This document shows positions 17,607-25,907 of a DNA stretch of 56,815 bases, piece after piece. Made by a program: the position numbers and the translations under genes. The notes beneath the pieces were generated by a model. The model saw only the letters and a list, made by a program, of their open reading frames with translations. It made no database searches and was not told the origin of the DNA. Source of the stretch: Piscinibacter caeni (GTDB lineage Bacteria; Pseudomonadota; Gammaproteobacteria; Burkholderiales; Burkholderiaceae_C); the NCBI GenBank assembly GCA_003265685.1, contig KZ836119.1, positions 1-56,815 on the forward strand, written 5' to 3'. The stretch's first letter is position 1. Each line of letters starts with the position of its first letter.

Positions 17607-18164
17607 ATGAACACCCTTGCATCCAAGCTCGTGGCCCTCGCGACCGGTGGAGCGCTGCTGGCCGCGGCCACCCTGCCGGCCGAGGCGCATGGCGACGGCG
17701 CGTCGGCGAAGGCCGGCGCGCAGGTGGCCCCGGTGCGGCAGGCCACCGCGGCCTTCCACGACGTCAATGCCGCGCTGGCGGCGGGCTACGCCCCGTTTGC
17801 CGACAAGGCCGGCATCCTCTGCATCGCCCACCCGACCGACGGCGCGATGGGCATCCACTACGTCAACGGCAACCTGGTGGGCGATGCGCAACTGGACCCG
17901 CTGCAGCCCGAGGCGCTGATCTATGCGCCGCTGCCGGGTGGTGGCCTGCGACTCGTCGGCATGGAATACATCGTGTTCCAGGCCACGTGGCACGCCGATC
18001 CCGGCCATGGCGAGGCACCGCGCCTCTTCGGGCGGCCCTTCCACGCCTCGGGCGCCGACAACCGCTACGGGATTCCGCCGTTCTACGCGCTGCACCTCTG
18101 GCTGTGGGACCACAACCCGGCCGGATTGTTCGAGGACTACAACCCGCAGGTGACCTGCCCCTGA
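17607..18164 (+). CDS. Secreted protein of unknown function
   Basis: 185 residues from ATG 17607. The N-terminus (LASKLVALATGGALLAAATLPAEAHG written in two parts: a Lys-bearing n-region, a hydrophobic core, then AEA-H) is a classical Sec signal peptide cleaved at about residue 27. The mature part carries FHDVNAALAAGYAPF, GIHYVNGNL, LQPEALIYAPLP, LVGMEYIVF and a His/Trp-rich end (ALHLWLWDHNPAGLFEDYNP). These repeat-free conserved-looking blocks are reminiscent of a common periplasmic protein family without an assigned role. It has two cysteines, Cys near CIAHP and one next to the C-terminus. It follows the DUF4242 gene by 14 nt. Confidence 0.8.
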   Translation: MNTLASKLVALATGGALLAAATLPAEAHGDGASAKAGAQVAPVRQATAAFHDVNAALAAGYAPFADKAGILCIAHPTDGAMGIHYVNGNLVGDAQLDPLQPEALIYAPLPGGGLRLVGMEYIVFQATWHADPGHGEAPRLFGRPFHASGADNRYGIPPFYALHLWLWDHNPAGLFEDYNPQVTCP

Positions 18165-18252
18165 CCCGCCGGGCCCCAACCGCGCCCACGGCTTCGGTGC
18201 CCCGACCGAGTCTTCAGCGGCGTCGCCGCGGCCGCGCCTCGGCCTCGCCTGC

Positions 18253-19185
18253 TCAGGCCTGGCTGGCGCCCGCCGGTGATGCGGCGGCCGGCACGGCGAT
18301 GCCCAGGGCCAAGGCCGTGCTCAGGAACCACAGGACCTCGAACGCCGCGAGCCGGCCCGCCGCGGCTGCTTCGCCAACGCTCATGGCGCGCTGCGTCCAG
18401 GCGGCCACCAGCCGCGGCGTGCTCGGACGCACGAGGGCCGCAGGCTCGGGCGGGCGCATGAGCTGGTAGCGGCCATTGATGGTGCGCGGCGAGACGCCCT
18501 GGTCGATGAGGGCGTGCGTCAGGCCCCACAGCAAGGTCGACAGCCGCAGGGTGTGGGTCGTACCCGGCCACGCCGCGGCTTGGGGGGCGCGTTGCGGATC
18601 GGCCAGCTGCAGCGGCCGCGCCAGCAGCTCGGCCTGCGGCAGCGAGCTCGCGATCTCTCCCGTGCGGAAGTCGACGACCATGCCGTGCCCGTCACCCACG
18701 CCGAAGAGCGTGCGTCGGCGCTCGCCGGCGAGCAGGGCCCCGACCAGCAGGTCGCGCAAGGCGTGCAGCGCGATGCGGGCATGCTCGCGCTGCAGGGCGC
18801 CGCGCGCCAGGTCGTAGAGCGCCGCGGCGGCTTCGAGCGCGTCGGTCATCTCGCCGATTCGCACCGGCGAGGCCACCGACAGGCCGCGCGGCGCGTCGGC
18901 CGGCGTCGCGCCGCGAGGCGTGAGCCGCACCAGCACCCGCGGCGGCGGGACGTACTGCGACCAGTCGTGCGGCACGAAGAGCGTGGTGCAGGCCGTGACG
19001 TCTTCCACCCAGCGCAAGCGCAGGCCGGCCTGGCCGTCGAGCATGCGCGTCATCGAGACCAGCACGGCACGATCGCGGGCTTCGAGGCCGAGTGCGGCGA
19101 TGTCGAGCGCCCGCCCCGGTGGCGCCGTGCCGCCGGAGGACGAGCCGGCAGCAGGGAGGTCGCGGCGTTCGGGTTGCTCTGGCAT
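18253..19185 (-). CDS. Hypothetical protein
   Basis: 310 residues from ATG 19185; no clear ribosome binding site, so a later start (for example Met45, MTRMLDGQAG) is possible. I do not recognise the family. The N-terminal ~25 residues are low-complexity. The body is soluble alpha/beta with blocks LDIAALGLEARDRAVLVSM, TLFVPHDWSQY, VVDFRTGEIASSLPQAELLARPL and, near the end, TINGRYQLMRPPE. A hydrophobic helix (FEVLWFLSTALALGIAV) ends the protein and could be a membrane anchor. It converges with the secreted-protein gene across 88 bp and lies 103 bp downstream of acylphosphatase on the same strand. Coding is supported by frame length and codon pattern only. Confidence 0.65.
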   Translation of the reverse strand: MPEQPERRDLPAAGSSSGGTAPPGRALDIAALGLEARDRAVLVSMTRMLDGQAGLRLRWVEDVTACTTLFVPHDWSQYVPPPRVLVRLTPRGATPADAPRGLSVASPVRIGEMTDALEAAAALYDLARGALQREHARIALHALRDLLVGALLAGERRRTLFGVGDGHGMVVDFRTGEIASSLPQAELLARPLQLADPQRAPQAAAWPGTTHTLRLSTLLWGLTHALIDQGVSPRTINGRYQLMRPPEPAALVRPSTPRLVAAWTQRAMSVGEAAAAGRLAAFEVLWFLSTALALGIAVPAAASPAGASQA

Positions 19186-19288
19186 CGGGCGGGTCGAAAG
19201 CTCGGCAGCCAGTTTAGCGACTCGTCTGCGCCCGACGTTCTGCGCCGAAGACCGTCGGAACGCCCGCGTCCGCCGCTGCGCGCAGGCA

Positions 19289-19582
19289 TCAGGCCGTCGG
19301 CCGCCGCTCGAAGCCGGTCTGGCGCGATGCGTCGTCGCGTGCGGTGACCTCGACGCGGTCCACCCGCGCCGCCGCCACGCCGTGATGCAGCCAGTCGCGC
19401 AGCCGCGCGAGCGTGTCGGCCTCGCCCTGCGCGAGCAGTTCGACCGTGCCGTCGAGCCGGTTGCGCACCCAGCCGGTCAGGCCGAGCTGGCGCGCGTGGC
19501 GCTCGCAGCCGTCGCGGAAGCCCACGCCCTGCACGCGGCCGTGCACGCGCATCAGCCAGGTCTGCAGACGGTCCTCGTCCAT
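19289..19582 (-). CDS. acyP: Acylphosphatase
   Basis: 97 residues from ATG 19582, the first start that gives the normal acylphosphatase length. The signature RVHGRVQGVGFRDG carries the phosphate-binding loop with its catalytic Arg. GWVRNRLDGTVEL supplies the catalytic Asn. The enzyme hydrolyses acyl phosphates such as acetyl- or carbamoyl-phosphate in the cytoplasm. It stands alone between an unknown gene downstream and a divergent NADH dehydrogenase-like gene starting 88 bp away. Confidence 0.95.
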   Translation of the reverse strand: MDEDRLQTWLMRVHGRVQGVGFRDGCERHARQLGLTGWVRNRLDGTVELLAQGEADTLARLRDWLHHGVAAARVDRVEVTARDDASRQTGFERRPTA

Positions 19583-19670
19583 GGCGCCGGAGCGTAGCGC
19601 AACCAAGGCGTGATCGAAACGTGAGCCGGCCCGGACGCTGCCGTGAGCGCGCCTGCCGAGACTGCCGGCC

Positions 19671-21014
19671 ATGGACTCCACCACCCGTCGCATCGTGATC
19701 GTCGGAGGCGGCTTCGCCGGCACGACGCTCGCCCGCGCCCTCGAACGCCGGCTCGCCCCGCCCTGGCAGGTGCTGCTGGTCAGCGAGGAGAGCTACACCA
19801 CCTTCAACCCGATGCTGGCCGAGGTGGTCGGCGCCTCGGTGTTCCCGGAGCACGTGGTCGCACCGATCCGCCAGATGCTGGCCACCCGCACCAGCCGCTT
19901 CGTGATGGGCCGCGTGACGGCGGTCGACCCGGTGCGCCGCACGCTGCAGGCCCAGACCCTGGCCGGCGCGCAGGAGATCGGCTACGAGCACCTGGTGCTG
20001 GCCTTCGGCACCCGCGCCAACCTCGACCTGGTGCCCGGCCTGGCCGAGCACGCGCTGCCGCTCAAGCTGGTGGGCGACGCGCTGCACATCCGCAACCGCG
20101 TGCTGCAGCGCCTGGCCCGCATCGAGCTGGAGAGCGACCCGGCGCTGCGCCGCGCGCTCGGCCACTTCGTCGTGATCGGCGGTGGCTTCTCGGGCGTGGA
20201 GGTGGCCGGCGAGCTGGCCGACTTCCTGGCCGGCGCGCGCCGCCACTACCCGCGCGTGGCGCCCGACGAGCTGCGCGTCACGCTGCTGCAGGACGCGGCG
20301 CGCCTGCTGCTCGAACTGCCGGCCTCGCTGGGCGAGGCGGCGGCGCGCTCGCTGCGCCAGCGCGGCGTGGACGTGCGCCTGGGTGCGCGCGCCGAGCAGG
20401 TCGAGGCCGAGGCGGTACAGCTGGCCGGCGGCGAGCGCCTGGCCAGCGCCACGGTGGTCTGCACCATCGGCACGCGGCCCAACCCGCTGGTCGAGCGGCT
20501 CGGCCTGCCGACGCAGCGCGGCCGGCTGCTGACGCGGCCGGACCTCTCGATCGACGGCCATGACGGGCTGTGGGCCATCGGCGACTGTGCACTCGTGCGC
20601 AATCACGCCCCGGGCGCCGGGCCCGAGGGCGTGGCCAGCTTCGCACCGCCGACCGCGCAGTTCGCGGTGGCGCAGGCGCAGGCGCTGGCCCACAACCTGA
20701 TCGCCCGCATCGAGGCGCGCCCGACCCGGCCGTTCGCCCATGTCTCGCGCGGCGCGATGGCCACCACCGGCCACCTGAAGGGCGTGGCCCAGGTCGGCGC
20801 GCTGCGCCTGTCGGGCCTGCCGGCCTGGCTGCTGTGGCGCGCCTACTACCTGCTGCGCATGCCCACCCTCGGCCGCAAGGTCCGCATCTGGCTCGAGTGG
20901 ACCTGGGGCATGTTCTTCGCGGCCGACATCACCCACCTGCGCTTCACGCGCACCGCGGAGGCGGACACCCCGCCCGCGCCCGCCGCCGCGCCCCTGACCC
21001 CTTCGCAACCCTAG
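19671..21014 (+). CDS. Type II NADH dehydrogenase-like FAD oxidoreductase
   Basis: 447 residues. Two Rossmann dinucleotide folds are visible: FAD at IVIVGGGFAGTTLA (~residues 8-21) and NAD(P)H at FVVIGGGFSGVEVAGELAD (~165-183). LWAIGDCA near residue 305 is the second FAD contact. The C-terminal ~60 residues hold an amphipathic hydrophobic stretch (LLWRAYYLLRMP, WLEWTWGMFFAADI) like the membrane-attachment helices of NDH-2 and sulfide:quinone reductase relatives. SQR-type catalytic cysteines are not apparent, so an NDH-2-type quinone reductase is preferred. It likely feeds electrons to quinone at the inner membrane. It is the first of a co-directional series with 3-hydroxybutyrate dehydrogenase, an NADH producer, 10 nt downstream. 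Confidence 0.88.
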   Translation: MDSTTRRIVIVGGGFAGTTLARALERRLAPPWQVLLVSEESYTTFNPMLAEVVGASVFPEHVVAPIRQMLATRTSRFVMGRVTAVDPVRRTLQAQTLAGAQEIGYEHLVLAFGTRANLDLVPGLAEHALPLKLVGDALHIRNRVLQRLARIELESDPALRRALGHFVVIGGGFSGVEVAGELADFLAGARRHYPRVAPDELRVTLLQDAARLLLELPASLGEAAARSLRQRGVDVRLGARAEQVEAEAVQLAGGERLASATVVCTIGTRPNPLVERLGLPTQRGRLLTRPDLSIDGHDGLWAIGDCALVRNHAPGAGPEGVASFAPPTAQFAVAQAQALAHNLIARIEARPTRPFAHVSRGAMATTGHLKGVAQVGALRLSGLPAWLLWRAYYLLRMPTLGRKVRIWLEWTWGMFFAADITHLRFTRTAEADTPPAPAAAPLTPSQP

Positions 21015-21024
21015 GAGTGTTTCC

Positions 21025-21807
21025 GTGTTGAAGAACAGATCCGCCATCGTCACCGGCTCGACCAGCGGCATTGGCCTGGGCATCGCCCGCGCCTACGCGC
21101 AGGCCGGCGCCAACGTGATGCTCAACGGCTTCGGCCCGGCCGGCGACATCGAGGCGCTGCGCGCCGCGCTCGAGCGCGAGACCGGCGTGAAGGTGCGCTA
21201 CAGCGCCGCCGACATGAGCCGGCCCGAGCAGATCCGCGCGCTGGCCGAGCAGGCGCTGGCCGAGTTCGGCCAGGTCGACATCGTCGTCAACAACGCCGGC
21301 ATCCAGCATGTCGCACCGGTCGAGGAATTCGACGATGCGAAGTGGGACGCAGTGCTCGCGATCAACCTCAGCTCGGCCTTCCACCTCGTCAAGGCGCTGG
21401 TGCCGGGCATGAAGGCGCGGCGCTTCGGCCGCATCGTCAACGTCGCCTCGGCGCACGGGCTGACGGCCTCGCCGTTCAAGTCGGCCTACGTGGCGGCCAA
21501 GCACGGGCTGATCGGGCTGTCGAAGACGGTCGCCGTCGAGCTGGCGGAACACGGCATCACCTCCAACACCATCTGTCCCGGCTACGTGAAGACGCCGCTG
21601 GTGGAGAAGCAGATCGCCGACCAGGCGCAGGCGCACGGCATCAGCCCGGAGCGCGTGGTGCGCGAGGTGATGCTCTCGCACCAGGCGCGCAAGGAGTTCA
21701 TCCAGGTCGACGAACTGGCCGCGCTGGCCGTGTTCCTCGCCTCCGACGCGGCCGCCTCGATGACCGGCACCGCGATCGCGATGGATGGCGGCTGGACGCT
21801 GCACTGA
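21025..21807 (+). CDS. bdhA: 3-hydroxybutyrate dehydrogenase (SDR family)
   Basis: 260 residues from GTG 21025 with AGGAG 7 nt upstream; a TTG follows immediately as an alternative start. It is a classical short-chain dehydrogenase with NAD motif TGSTSGIGLGIA, structural NNAG, catalytic Ser in NVASAHG and Tyr-x3-Lys in SAYVAAKHG. CPGYVKTPLVEKQI and the C-terminal GGWTLH are typical of D-3-hydroxybutyrate dehydrogenase, which oxidises 3-hydroxybutyrate to acetoacetate with NAD+ in polyhydroxybutyrate turnover. A patatin-like hydrolase lies two genes downstream, a pairing common in Burkholderiales. The symbol reflects similarity, not proof of substrate. Confidence 0.93.
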   Translation: MLKNRSAIVTGSTSGIGLGIARAYAQAGANVMLNGFGPAGDIEALRAALERETGVKVRYSAADMSRPEQIRALAEQALAEFGQVDIVVNNAGIQHVAPVEEFDDAKWDAVLAINLSSAFHLVKALVPGMKARRFGRIVNVASAHGLTASPFKSAYVAAKHGLIGLSKTVAVELAEHGITSNTICPGYVKTPLVEKQIADQAQAHGISPERVVREVMLSHQARKEFIQVDELAALAVFLASDAAASMTGTAIAMDGGWTLH

Positions 21808-21828
21808 ACCGCGCAGGAGGAGCCCACC

Positions 21829-22401
21829 ATGTCCGAGTACACCGCCCAGCTCGTCGAGCTGCGTCCGATGCTGGTGCGCATGGCGCGCCGGCGCACAAAC
21901 AACGAGGCCTGGATCGAGGACGCCGTGTCCGAGACCCTGGTGGCCGCGCTGGAGAACCCGGCCGCCTTCGCCGGCCGCGCCAGCCTGCGCACCTGGGCGG
22001 TGGGCATCCTCAAGCACAAGCTGGTCGACCAGATCCGCCGCCACACGCGCGAATGCCAGCTCGACACGCCCGACGACGCGCCCGAGCCCGAGCTGCGTGC
22101 CGACGACGCCCCCGCCGCGCTCGGCGAGGCGCCGGCCGACTGGGGCGACCCGCAGGAGCGCCTGGCGCGGCGCGAGTTCATGCACTGCCTGCAGCGCAGC
22201 CTGCGCGAACTGCCGCGCGCGCAATGGCGCGCCTTCATGATGCGCTACGGCGGCGAGGCCGAGACCGAGGACATCTGCCGCGAGCTCGGCGTCAGCGCCA
22301 ACCACCTCGCGGTGATGCTGCACCGCGCCCGCGCCCGCCTGCGCGCCTCGCTGGCCCCGGCCGGCTTCGGCACGCCCGCGGCCCTGCCCTCGCACGCCTG
22401 A
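21829..22401 (+). CDS. ECF-type sigma-70 factor
   Basis: 190 residues with AGGAGGAG 9-16 nt before the ATG. Region 2 (LVRMARRRTNNEAWIEDAVSETLVAAL, RTWAVGILKHKLVDQIRR, in two segments) and region 4 (LPRAQWRAFMMRYGGEAETEDICRELGVSANHLAVMLHRARARL, in parts) are both present, separated by an acidic linker, which is the two-domain ECF layout. It redirects RNA polymerase to specific promoters. No zinc-finger anti-sigma gene overlaps it, which is how most ECF factors are controlled; the next gene is a patatin. Its signal and regulon are unknown. Position inside the hydroxybutyrate/patatin cluster hints at control of storage-polymer or stress functions. Confidence 0.92.
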   Translation: MSEYTAQLVELRPMLVRMARRRTNNEAWIEDAVSETLVAALENPAAFAGRASLRTWAVGILKHKLVDQIRRHTRECQLDTPDDAPEPELRADDAPAALGEAPADWGDPQERLARREFMHCLQRSLRELPRAQWRAFMMRYGGEAETEDICRELGVSANHLAVMLHRARARLRASLAPAGFGTPAALPSHA

Positions 22402-22408
22402 GACACGC

Positions 22409-23551
22409 ATGAGAACCACCATGCCCCGAACCCGATCCCGCGACGACAAGAAGAACCCCGCCCTGCCCGGCCAGGTGGTGCTGGTGCTGCAGGGCGGCGG
22501 CGCGCTGGGCGCCTACCAGCTCGGCTGCTACCAGGCGCTGCACGAGGCCGGCATCGAGCCGGACTGGGTGATCGGCACCTCGATCGGCGCGATCAACGCC
22601 GCGCTGATCGCCGGCAACCCACCGGAGCGCCGCCTGCAGGCGCTGCACACCTTCTGGCAGCACATGCAGCGCGCCGTGCCCAGCGGCCCCGCGCTCGCGC
22701 CGCTGGCCTGGTTCGGCCAGCCCAACCTGGCCGCCAACCTGGCCACCGTGTTGCGCGGCATCCCGGACTTCTTCACCCCCAACCTGCACGCCTGGCGCGG
22801 CCAGACCGCGGCGCTGGGCGTGGAGTCGGCCGCCTGGTACAGCACCGCGCCGCTGCGCGAGACGCTGCTCGAGCTGGTCGACTTCGAGTACCTGTGCGAC
22901 TGCCGCACCCGCATGACGGTGGGCGCGGTCAACGTGGTCAGCGGCGCGATGCGCTACTTCGACACCCGGCACGAGCGACTCGGCGTCGAGCACGTGATGG
23001 CCTCCGGCGCGCTGCCGCCGGCCTTCGGCGCGGTGCGCATCGACGGCGAGCCCTACTGGGACGGCGGCATCTACTCCAACACCCCGATCGAGGCGGTGCT
23101 GGACGACAAGCCGCGGCGTGATTCGCTCATCTTCGCCGTCAACGTGTGGCACCAGCAGGGCCCGGAGCCGGAGTCGATCTGGCAGGTGATGGGCCGGCAG
23201 AAGGACATCCAGTACGCCAGCCGGGCCGACAGCCACATCGCGCGCCAGAAGCAGATCCACCGCCTGCGCCACGTGATCCGCGAGCTGTGCGCGGCGCTGC
23301 CCGAGAACCGGCGCAAGGACCCGAAGGTGCAGGAGCTGGCCGGCTGGGGCTGCGGCACGACGATGCACGTGGCGCACCTGATCGCGCCGCGCCTGGACGG
23401 CGAGGACCACACCAAGGACATCGACTTCACGCCGCAGGGCGTGCGCTCGCGCCGCGAGGCCGGTTATGCCGACACACGTCGCATGATCGAGCGCGCCCCC
23501 TGGGCGCATGCGGCGGCCGACCCGATCGAGGGCGTGATCGAACACCACTGA
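22409..23551 (+). CDS. Patatin-like phospholipase family protein
   Basis: 380 residues; Met5 at 22421 is an alternative start. The patatin catalytic elements are all visible: oxyanion glycine loop LQGGGALGAYQLG (~28-40), nucleophile Ser58 in GTSIG, and the Asp of the dyad in WDGGIYSN. The C-terminal ~120 residues (VWHQQGPEPESIW...ADSHIARQKQIHRLRHVI) match the DUF3734-type extension of proteobacterial patatins found next to 3-hydroxybutyrate dehydrogenase. It is probably a cytoplasmic or membrane-associated lipid acyl hydrolase, possibly acting in hydroxyalkanoate granule metabolism. It follows the sigma factor gene by 7 nt and precedes carbonic anhydrase by 18 nt. Confidence 0.92.
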   Translation: MRTTMPRTRSRDDKKNPALPGQVVLVLQGGGALGAYQLGCYQALHEAGIEPDWVIGTSIGAINAALIAGNPPERRLQALHTFWQHMQRAVPSGPALAPLAWFGQPNLAANLATVLRGIPDFFTPNLHAWRGQTAALGVESAAWYSTAPLRETLLELVDFEYLCDCRTRMTVGAVNVVSGAMRYFDTRHERLGVEHVMASGALPPAFGAVRIDGEPYWDGGIYSNTPIEAVLDDKPRRDSLIFAVNVWHQQGPEPESIWQVMGRQKDIQYASRADSHIARQKQIHRLRHVIRELCAALPENRRKDPKVQELAGWGCGTTMHVAHLIAPRLDGEDHTKDIDFTPQGVRSRREAGYADTRRMIERAPWAHAAADPIEGVIEHH

Positions 23552-23569
23552 GCCGTGAGAGCACCCCAT

Positions 23570-24214
23570 ATGGTCGAGACCATCGAGCAGCTGCTCGCCA
23601 ACAACCGCCGCTTCGTCGCCGAGCAGCTGGCGCAGGACCCGCAGGCCTTCCACCGCCAGGCGAGCGGCCAGCACCCGCAGTTCCTGTGGATCGGCTGCTC
23701 CGACAGCCGCGTCAGCCCGAACCTGATCACCGGCACCGCGGCGGGCGACATGTTCGTGCACCGCAACGTGGCCAACCTGGTGGTGCCCACCGACATCAAC
23801 CTGCTGTCGGTGCTGCAGTACGCGGTCGAGGTGCTGCGGGTGCCGCACGTGATCGTCTGCGGCCACTACGGCTGTGGCGGCGTGCAGGCGGCGCTGGCCG
23901 AGCCCTGCCACGGGCTGATCGACCACTGGCTGTGCGGCGTGCGCGACACGCGGCAGTATTTCCGCGCCGAGCTCGACGGCCTGGACGACACGGCCCGCGC
24001 ACGCCGGCTGGTCGAGCTCAACGTGGTCGAGCAGGTGCACAACCTGGGCCGCACCAGCACCGTGCAGCGCGCCTGGCAAGAGCGCGGCCGGCCCTGGATC
24101 CACGGCTGGGTGTTCGACATCGACACCGGCCACCTGCACCCGCAGACACCGATGATCGGCGGCCTCGAGGCGCTGGGCACGATCTGCAAGTTCGACCTGC
24201 AGGCGGCGTCGTGA
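23570..24214 (+). CDS. can: Beta-class carbonic anhydrase
   Basis: 214 residues from ATG 23570; a GTG five codons upstream is less likely. Zinc ligands are Cys43 in IGCSDSRVSP, His99 and Cys102 in CGHYGCGGV, with the Asp45-Arg47 dyad also present. It interconverts CO2 and bicarbonate in the cytoplasm, giving bicarbonate for carboxylases or CO2 for RuBisCO. In a genome with a red-type Calvin operon this could support CO2 fixation, but it is 19 kb away from cbbA and not part of that operon. The stop overlaps the start of the YeeE/YedE gene (GTGA). The symbol is by family likeness. Confidence 0.94.
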   Translation: MVETIEQLLANNRRFVAEQLAQDPQAFHRQASGQHPQFLWIGCSDSRVSPNLITGTAAGDMFVHRNVANLVVPTDINLLSVLQYAVEVLRVPHVIVCGHYGCGGVQAALAEPCHGLIDHWLCGVRDTRQYFRAELDGLDDTARARRLVELNVVEQVHNLGRTSTVQRAWQERGRPWIHGWVFDIDTGHLHPQTPMIGGLEALGTICKFDLQAAS

Positions 24215-25185
24215 ACAGCACGCTCGCCCTCGCCCTCGCGCTGCCGTTTGCGCTGCTGATGGGCTTTGCCATCCAGCGCGGCGCCACCTGCACCGTGGCG
24301 GCGGTCGACGAACTGCTCGTCAAGCGCAGCGCACGCCGCCTCGCCAGCCTGGCCGAGGCCGCGCTGTGGGTGGCCGGCGGCCTGCTGCTGGCGCGCCTGG
24401 CGATGCAGCTGCCGGTGCTGCCCGCCGGCCACGCGCTCGGCCCGTGGACCATCGCCGGCGCCGCGCTGCTCGGCCTGGGCGCCTGGGTCAACGGCGCCTG
24501 CGTGTTCGGCGCGATCGCCCGTTTCGGCTCGGGCGAATGGGCCTATGCGCTGACGCCGCTCGGCTTCTTCCTCGGCTGCCTGAGCGCGGGCCTGCTGTTC
24601 GGTGCGCCCGCGCCGCAGCCGCTGGCGGCCGGCTCGCCGGTGCTCGCGCTGCCGCCGGCCGCCGGCGCGCTGTTCATCGCGTTCGCCGCCTGGCGCGTGG
24701 TCGGCCTCGCCTGGCACGGCCGGCGCCTGTTCGCGCAGCGCCTCTGGGCCCCGCACGCCGCCACCTCGGTGATCGGGGTGAGCTTCGTCGTGATGCTGCT
24801 GGCCGTCGGCGCCTGGGCCTACACCGACCTGCTGGCCGACCTCGCCCGCGGCATGGGCGCCCGGGTCGGCGAGCGCGTCGCGCTGGCGCTGGCGTTGCTG
24901 GCCGGTGCCGCCTGGGGCGGCGCGAGCGCCGGGCGCTGGCAGGCGCGCCGGCCCGCCGTGGCACAGCTGCTTCGCTGCACGGCCGGCGGTGCGCTGATGG
25001 CCTGGGGCACCTTGCTGATCCCCGGCAGCAACGACGGCCTGATCCTGATCGGCATGCCGCTGCTGTGGCCCTACGCCTGGGTGGCGTTCGCGACCATGTG
25101 CGCCAGCATCGCGCTGGCGATGCGGCTGGCGGCGCGGATCTCACATTTCCGTCACGGCGGGCGGACGGGGCGCGCGGCTTCCTAG
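24211..25185 (+). CDS. YeeE/YedE family (DUF395) membrane transporter
   Basis: 324 residues from GTG 24211, overlapping the carbonic anhydrase stop. It is strongly hydrophobic, with about nine membrane segments. The two hallmark Cys-containing motifs of the TsuA/YeeE sulfur-transport family are present as a pseudo-repeat: FAIQRGATCTVAAVDE near residue 22 and VNGACVFGAIARFGSG near residue 98. A third small-residue motif, LLIPGSNDGLIL, lies near residue 275. Studied members pass thiosulfate or related sulfur anions across the inner membrane through these cysteines. Close coupling to a carbonic anhydrase is unusual and leaves the cargo open. Confidence 0.88.
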   Translation: MNSTLALALALPFALLMGFAIQRGATCTVAAVDELLVKRSARRLASLAEAALWVAGGLLLARLAMQLPVLPAGHALGPWTIAGAALLGLGAWVNGACVFGAIARFGSGEWAYALTPLGFFLGCLSAGLLFGAPAPQPLAAGSPVLALPPAAGALFIAFAAWRVVGLAWHGRRLFAQRLWAPHAATSVIGVSFVVMLLAVGAWAYTDLLADLARGMGARVGERVALALALLAGAAWGGASAGRWQARRPAVAQLLRCTAGGALMAWGTLLIPGSNDGLILIGMPLLWPYAWVAFATMCASIALAMRLAARISHFRHGGRTGRAAS

Positions 25186-25195
25186 AATTTCCGGC

Positions 25196-25906
25196 ATGAG
25201 TCGAAGGGTGTTGGTCATCGAGGACGACCCGGACATCGGGCGGCTGGTCTCGCTGCAGCTGGCCGAGATCGGCTGCAGCTGCCAGCTGGTCGACGACGGC
25301 GTCACCGGGCTGGCCGAGGCGCTCGAGGGGCGCTACGACCTCGTCATCCTCGACGTGATGCTGCCGCGCCTGGACGGGCTGCAGATCTGCCGCCGGCTGC
25401 GCGAGCGCAACCACCAGACGCCGGTGCTGATGCTGACCGCCAAGTCCACCGAGCTCGACCGCGTGCTCGGCCTCGAGCTCGGCGCGGACGACTACCTGAC
25501 CAAGCCGTTCTCGATGCTCGAGCTGGCAGCGCGTGTCAAGGGCGTGTTCCGGCGCGCCGAGCAGGCCGAGGCCGTGCGCGCCAGCAGCACGCCCGAGGGC
25601 CAGCTGATCGAGGTGGACGACCTGCGCATCGACCTGCAGCGCCACGAGGCGCGCGTGCGCGGCGCGCCGGTCGAGCTGACGGCCAAGGAGTTCGAGCTGC
25701 TCGCCTTCTTCGCGCGCGCCCCGGGCCGCGTGTTCACGCGCGCGCAGCTGCTCGACCAGGTCTGGGGCTACAGCCACAGCGGCTACGAGCACACCGTCAA
25801 CTCGCACATCAACCGCCTGCGTGGCAAGATCGAGACGGACCCGGGCAACCCGAGCTACATCCAGACCGTCTGGGGCGTGGGCTACAAGTTCTCAGAGCGC
25901 CGCTGA
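25196..25906 (+). CDS. OmpR/PhoB-family response regulator
   Basis: 236 residues. Receiver domain residues ~1-118: acidic pair in VLVIEDDPDIG, phosphoacceptor Asp in YDLVILDVMLP, Thr/Lys positions in LMLTAKST and YLTKPF. The winged-helix DNA-binding domain runs from ~135 to 235 (LTAKEFELLAFFARAPGRVFTRAQLL, in two parts, then TVNSHINRLRGKIE and VWGVGYKF). It starts 10 nt after the YeeE gene and is followed after one base by its histidine kinase. A phosphorylation-controlled transcription factor; the target genes may be in this same series. Confidence 0.95.
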   Translation: MSRRVLVIEDDPDIGRLVSLQLAEIGCSCQLVDDGVTGLAEALEGRYDLVILDVMLPRLDGLQICRRLRERNHQTPVLMLTAKSTELDRVLGLELGADDYLTKPFSMLELAARVKGVFRRAEQAEAVRASSTPEGQLIEVDDLRIDLQRHEARVRGAPVELTAKEFELLAFFARAPGRVFTRAQLLDQVWGYSHSGYEHTVNSHINRLRGKIETDPGNPSYIQTVWGVGYKFSERR

Positions 25907-25907
25907 G

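Noticed and set aside
14578-17622. Long minus-strand open frame across the LuxR-AAA gene
   Set aside because: Same shadow composition, no domain, and the sense strand has a complete regulator with Walker motifs and LuxR helix-turn-helix.
23570-24214. Carboxysomal carbonic anhydrase
   Set aside because: It is a plain soluble beta-class enzyme, and no carboxysome shell genes are present near the cbb operon.
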